From Acidobacteriota bacterium (lineage in GTDB: Bacteria > Acidobacteriota > Blastocatellia > HR10 > JACQTD01): 34,559 nt of DNA. The notes below the pieces were generated by a model. It was given only the letters and a program-made list of their open reading frames with translations. It had not been told where the DNA came from and ran no database searches. Shown here piece by piece: positions 32,096 through 34,559 of the stretch; within the stretch, counting starts at the first letter, position 1; the number at the start of each line of letters is the position of its first letter. The stretch lies in the NCBI GenBank assembly GCA_016210985.1, contig JACQTD010000123.1, positions 1-34,559 on the forward strand, given 5' to 3'. Position numbers and translations under genes: made by a program.

Positions 32096-32983
32096 TTATA
32101 CCGGCCAACTGACACCCGGACCGACGCGACTGACTGCCAATTCGAGGGCGCGCCGCGTAAGTACCCGGGCCAGATGGGCACGGAAGGCCGCCGACGCGTG
32201 CAGATCGTCGAGCGGTTCTATACCGTCCGCCGCGTGCTTGGCGGCCGCCTGGATGCCGTCGCTGTTCAGCTTCTTGCCCTCCAGGGCGGCGGCGACGGCG
32301 GAAGCACGATAGGCGCGCGAAGCGACTCCGGTGATGCCGACCGAGGCCGCGGCGCAATGACCCGAGGGATCGACACTCAGGAGCGCGGCAACGCCGGCGA
32401 TAGCAAACCCCGAAGCCTTCTGCGCGACCTTTACATACGCCCATCCCGTCAGCGGGGCGAGCGCGGGAACGCGCACCTCGGTGATGATCTCACCAGGCGC
32501 GATGGCGGTCAGCATCATATCGATAAAGAAGTCCCGAGCCGCCACTGATCGCTCGCCCTTCGGACCGGCCAGCCGCACCTCGGCGCCCAGAGCCAGGATC
32601 GCTGCGGGCCAATCCGCCGCCGGATCCGCATGCGCCAGGCTTCCCGCGAGCGTTCCCCGGTTTCGGATCTGCACATCTCCGATCTGGCCTGCCGTCTCGG
32701 CGAGCAACGGGCAGCGCCGGTGGACGGCCTCGGAGGCTTCGATCTGGTGGTGGGTGACCAGCGCCCCAAGGCGCAATCGGTTCTGCTCCTCGACGATCGC
32801 GCGAAGCGACGCGATCCGCCCCAGATCGATGACCAGCTTAGGCGTGGAGAGGCGAAACTTCAGAAGCGGGAGCAAGCTGTGTCCACCGGAGAGAATTTTT
32901 GCGTCCTCCCCGTGCTCCACGAGCAGCCGGACTGCGTGGTCCACGCTTTCGGCGACCACATAGTCGAATGAACTTGGAATCAT
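32096..32983 (-). CDS. coxM: FAD-binding medium subunit of a CO/xanthine dehydrogenase-type molybdenum hydroxylase
   Basis: A 295-residue CoxM/XdhB-type flavoprotein that passes electrons from the Mo and Fe-S centres to an acceptor. The FAD-binding signatures are present: 'KILSGGHSLLPLLKFRL' (about residues 29-45) and 'NRGTLAGSLAHADPAADWPA' (about 113-132), followed by the C-terminal CO-dehydrogenase flavoprotein domain ('PLTGWAYVKVAQKASGFAIA'). Length is typical. The ATG at 32983 has GAGG 6-7 nt upstream. It lies 58 nt after the large subunit and 19 nt before the coxG-like gene. The symbol reflects family only; whether the substrate is CO or another molecule is open, as form II enzymes are diverse. 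Confidence 0.88.
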   Translation of the reverse strand: MIPSSFDYVVAESVDHAVRLLVEHGEDAKILSGGHSLLPLLKFRLSTPKLVIDLGRIASLRAIVEEQNRLRLGALVTHHQIEASEAVHRRCPLLAETAGQIGDVQIRNRGTLAGSLAHADPAADWPAAILALGAEVRLAGPKGERSVAARDFFIDMMLTAIAPGEIITEVRVPALAPLTGWAYVKVAQKASGFAIAGVAALLSVDPSGHCAAASVGITGVASRAYRASAVAAALEGKKLNSDGIQAAAKHAADGIEPLDDLHASAAFRAHLARVLTRRALELAVSRVGPGVSWPV

Positions 32984-33041
32984 AGAAGTCCTCGTTCGCG
33001 GTGCAGGCCCGTACGACCGTGGAGCGCAGGCCCGCGCCCTT

Positions 33042-34559
33042 CTAAGCCGGGTTGAGCAGCCTCCAGATTTTCTCCGGCTTGAGCGGCATATCGATGTGGG
33101 TCACGCCCCGGTGCGCCAGCGCGTCCACCACGGCGTTCACAATCGCCGGGGTGGCCGCGATCGTTCCTGCCTCTCCGACGCCCTTCACACCCAGCGGATT
33201 GACGGGTGTCGGCGTTTCGGTACGCTCGCACTCGAGCCAGGGCACGTCGTGGGCGCGTGGAATCGCATAGTCAGTGAACTCACCCGTGATCAACTGCCCA
33301 TCCTCGGTATAGACGGCCTCTTCGAGCAGCGCTTGACCCAGGGATTGAACGATACCGCCATGGATCTGACCGTCGACGAGCATGGGATTGATGACCCTCC
33401 CGCAATCATCGATCGCGACATACCTTCGAATCTCGATGTCGCCGGTATCCGGGTCAACCTCGACGACCGCCACATGCGTCCCGAAAGGAAAAGTGAAGTT
33501 GGCAGGTTCGAAGAAATGAACGGCCTCCAGTCCGGGTGTCTCCCCCGGGGGCAGACTCTTGGCCGTGTAAGCCGCGAGCGCTACCTGTTGAATCGTCACG
33601 CTCCGTCCGGGATCACCCTCCACCGTGAAGACGCCCTGGTTGAAAACGGTTCGCTCCGGTTCGGTCTCGAGCAGGTGTGCCGCAAATCGTTTCGCCTTCT
33701 CCTTGATGGTTTGGAGGGCATGGAAGAGCGCCGTGCCGCCGACCGCCGTCGCGCGGCTTCCGAAGGTCCCGATCCCGTATTGCACAATCCCGGTGTCACC
33801 ATGAACGACGATGATGTCGGCGAGATCGACACCCAACTCCTCGGCTGCGATCTGCGCGAAAGAGGTCTCCTGGCCCTGTCCGTGCGGAGAGGCCCCGGTA
33901 AGGACCGAGACCTTGCCGGTCGGATCCACCCTGACCGTGGCGCTTTCCCAACCGCCCGCAGGCATGGCTGCCGAAGGCCCGAGAGCGCATATCTCCACGT
34001 AGGACGACAGACCAATGCCAAGCAGTCGCCCCTGCGTGCGGCCGGCGGCCTGCTCCTTTCGAACACCGGTGTAATCGGCGATCGCCAGCGCCTTGGTCAG
34101 CGTCAAATCGTAGTCACCGGAGTCATAGGTTAGGCCGGTGGAAGTGGAGAAAGGGAAATCCTCGCGTTTGGGGAAGTTCTTCCTTCTCACTTCAGCAGGA
34201 TCGAGCCCCAGTTCAGCGGCGGCGCGGTCCATCATCCGCTCGAGCAAATAGGTAGCCTCGGGCCTTCCCGCTCCCCGGTAGGCGTCGGTCGCCACCGTAT
34301 TCGTGAACGCGCCTACGATCTCATAGGCGATCGCCGGAATCTTGTAGGGTCCGCTGAGCATCAATCCGGTCAGTGTGGGGATCGCGGGTGTGAGCAGTTG
34401 ATGGTAGGCTCCGAGATCGCTGACAAACCGGGCGCGGAGGCCGAGGATGCCGCCATCTTTCCTGACCGCCATCTCCACGTCGGCGATCTGGCCCCGGCCA
34501 TGGATCGTGCCTAGGAAATTCTCGCGCCTCGACTCCATCCACTTCACCGGACGCTTCAG
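33042..34559 (-). CDS. molybdopterin-binding large subunit, form II CoxL-like (5' end outside the window)
   Basis: The last 505 or so codons of a roughly 780-residue CoxL/XdhA-type subunit; the frame is open to the window edge ('RPVKWMESRRENFLGTIHGR'), so the ORF-track start at 34547 is only an internal Met. The active-site loop reads 'AYRGAGRPEATYLLERMMD', the AYRGAGR signature of form II (putative) CO dehydrogenases rather than AYRCSFR of true form I. Other cofactor segments are present: 'SPHGQGQETSFAQIAAEELG', 'GIGTFGSRATAVGG', and 'GVKGVGEAGTIAATPAIVNA' with the catalytic Glu. It is the first visible gene of the coxL-coxM-coxG-receptor-hydrolase run. The 2Fe-2S small subunit is not in the window and should lie upstream. 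Confidence 0.9.
   Translation of the reverse strand: MKRPVKWMESRRENFLGTIHGRGQIADVEMAVRKDGGILGLRARFVSDLGAYHQLLTPAIPTLTGLMLSGPYKIPAIAYEIVGAFTNTVATDAYRGAGRPEATYLLERMMDRAAAELGLDPAEVRRKNFPKREDFPFSTSTGLTYDSGDYDLTLTKALAIADYTGVRKEQAAGRTQGRLLGIGLSSYVEICALGPSAAMPAGGWESATVRVDPTGKVSVLTGASPHGQGQETSFAQIAAEELGVDLADIIVVHGDTGIVQYGIGTFGSRATAVGGTALFHALQTIKEKAKRFAAHLLETEPERTVFNQGVFTVEGDPGRSVTIQQVALAAYTAKSLPPGETPGLEAVHFFEPANFTFPFGTHVAVVEVDPDTGDIEIRRYVAIDDCGRVINPMLVDGQIHGGIVQSLGQALLEEAVYTEDGQLITGEFTDYAIPRAHDVPWLECERTETPTPVNPLGVKGVGEAGTIAATPAIVNAVVDALAHRGVTHIDMPLKPEKIWRLLNPA

Noticed and set aside
32077-32181. 35-residue N-terminal extension of the CoxG-like protein
   Set aside because: It overlaps the end of the coxM-like gene, whereas the TTG at 32076 has a good ribosome site and starts at the family's usual N-terminus.

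Overview
The window is about 34.6 kb of GC-rich bacterial DNA. The gene content fits a Gram-negative member of the Acidobacteriota or a close relative: two roughly 1050-1100-residue Oar-like TonB-dependent receptors with N-terminal carboxypeptidase-regulatory-like domains, a form II CO/xanthine dehydrogenase-type cluster, an M28 peptidase with a PA-like insert, an HAE3-type RND exporter with a LolA-like partner, and a long atypical ArgRS. This placement is an inference; no rRNA gene is present. I found no tRNA, rRNA, CRISPR array, transposase or integrase.

Layout. 1-3.2 kb (+): argS and a DAHP synthase gene in tandem. 3.3-6.6 kb (-): a large outer-membrane receptor. 6.7-11.3 kb (-): hslV, hslU, a fibronectin type III lipoprotein and a fumarylacetoacetate-hydrolase-family enzyme closely packed in that order, followed by a small zinc-ribbon membrane protein. 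A near-consensus promoter precedes hslV, and a second, divergent one precedes a cyclase/arylformamidase-family gene (11.4-12.0 kb, +). 12.0-16.8 kb (-): M28 peptidase, a maf gene destroyed by an internal deletion, an isoprenylcysteine-methyltransferase-like membrane protein, and a non-catalytic M16-like protein coupled to it by a 1-nt gap. 17.0-17.4 kb (-): PEBP/YbhB-like protein. 17.6-20.8 kb (+): RND exporter plus periplasmic LolA-like protein.

21.0-26.5 kb (-) is a decayed defence and toxin-antitoxin island. It holds fragments of type I restriction genes: hsdR with three internal deletions, a second and divergent hsdR tail, the 5' end of hsdS, and the 3' end of hsdM. Among them lie toxin-antitoxin genes: a VapB-like antitoxin with truncated vapC, a Phd/YefM-ParE pair, an unpaired HigA-like antitoxin, an Xre regulator next to an N-terminally damaged PIN gene, a retropepsin-like gene and a possible KAP-NTPase tail. 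Everything points the same way. Antitoxins and regulators look intact, whereas nuclease toxins and restriction genes are mostly broken.

26.5-34.56 kb (-): a tightly packed block of coxL-like (entering from beyond the right edge), coxM-like and coxG-like genes, then an Oar-like receptor and a secreted alpha/beta-hydrolase with an Asp at the nucleophile elbow. The spacing (1-58 nt) suggests co-transcription, linking a molybdenum hydroxylase to an outer-membrane receptor and an exported hydrolase.

The most notable observations are the one-directional restriction/toxin-antitoxin graveyard with clean intragenic excisions, the similar lesion in the housekeeping gene maf, the cox-receptor-hydrolase operon, the hslV start decided by a promoter inside the longest ORF, and two unexplained intergenic repeat elements.
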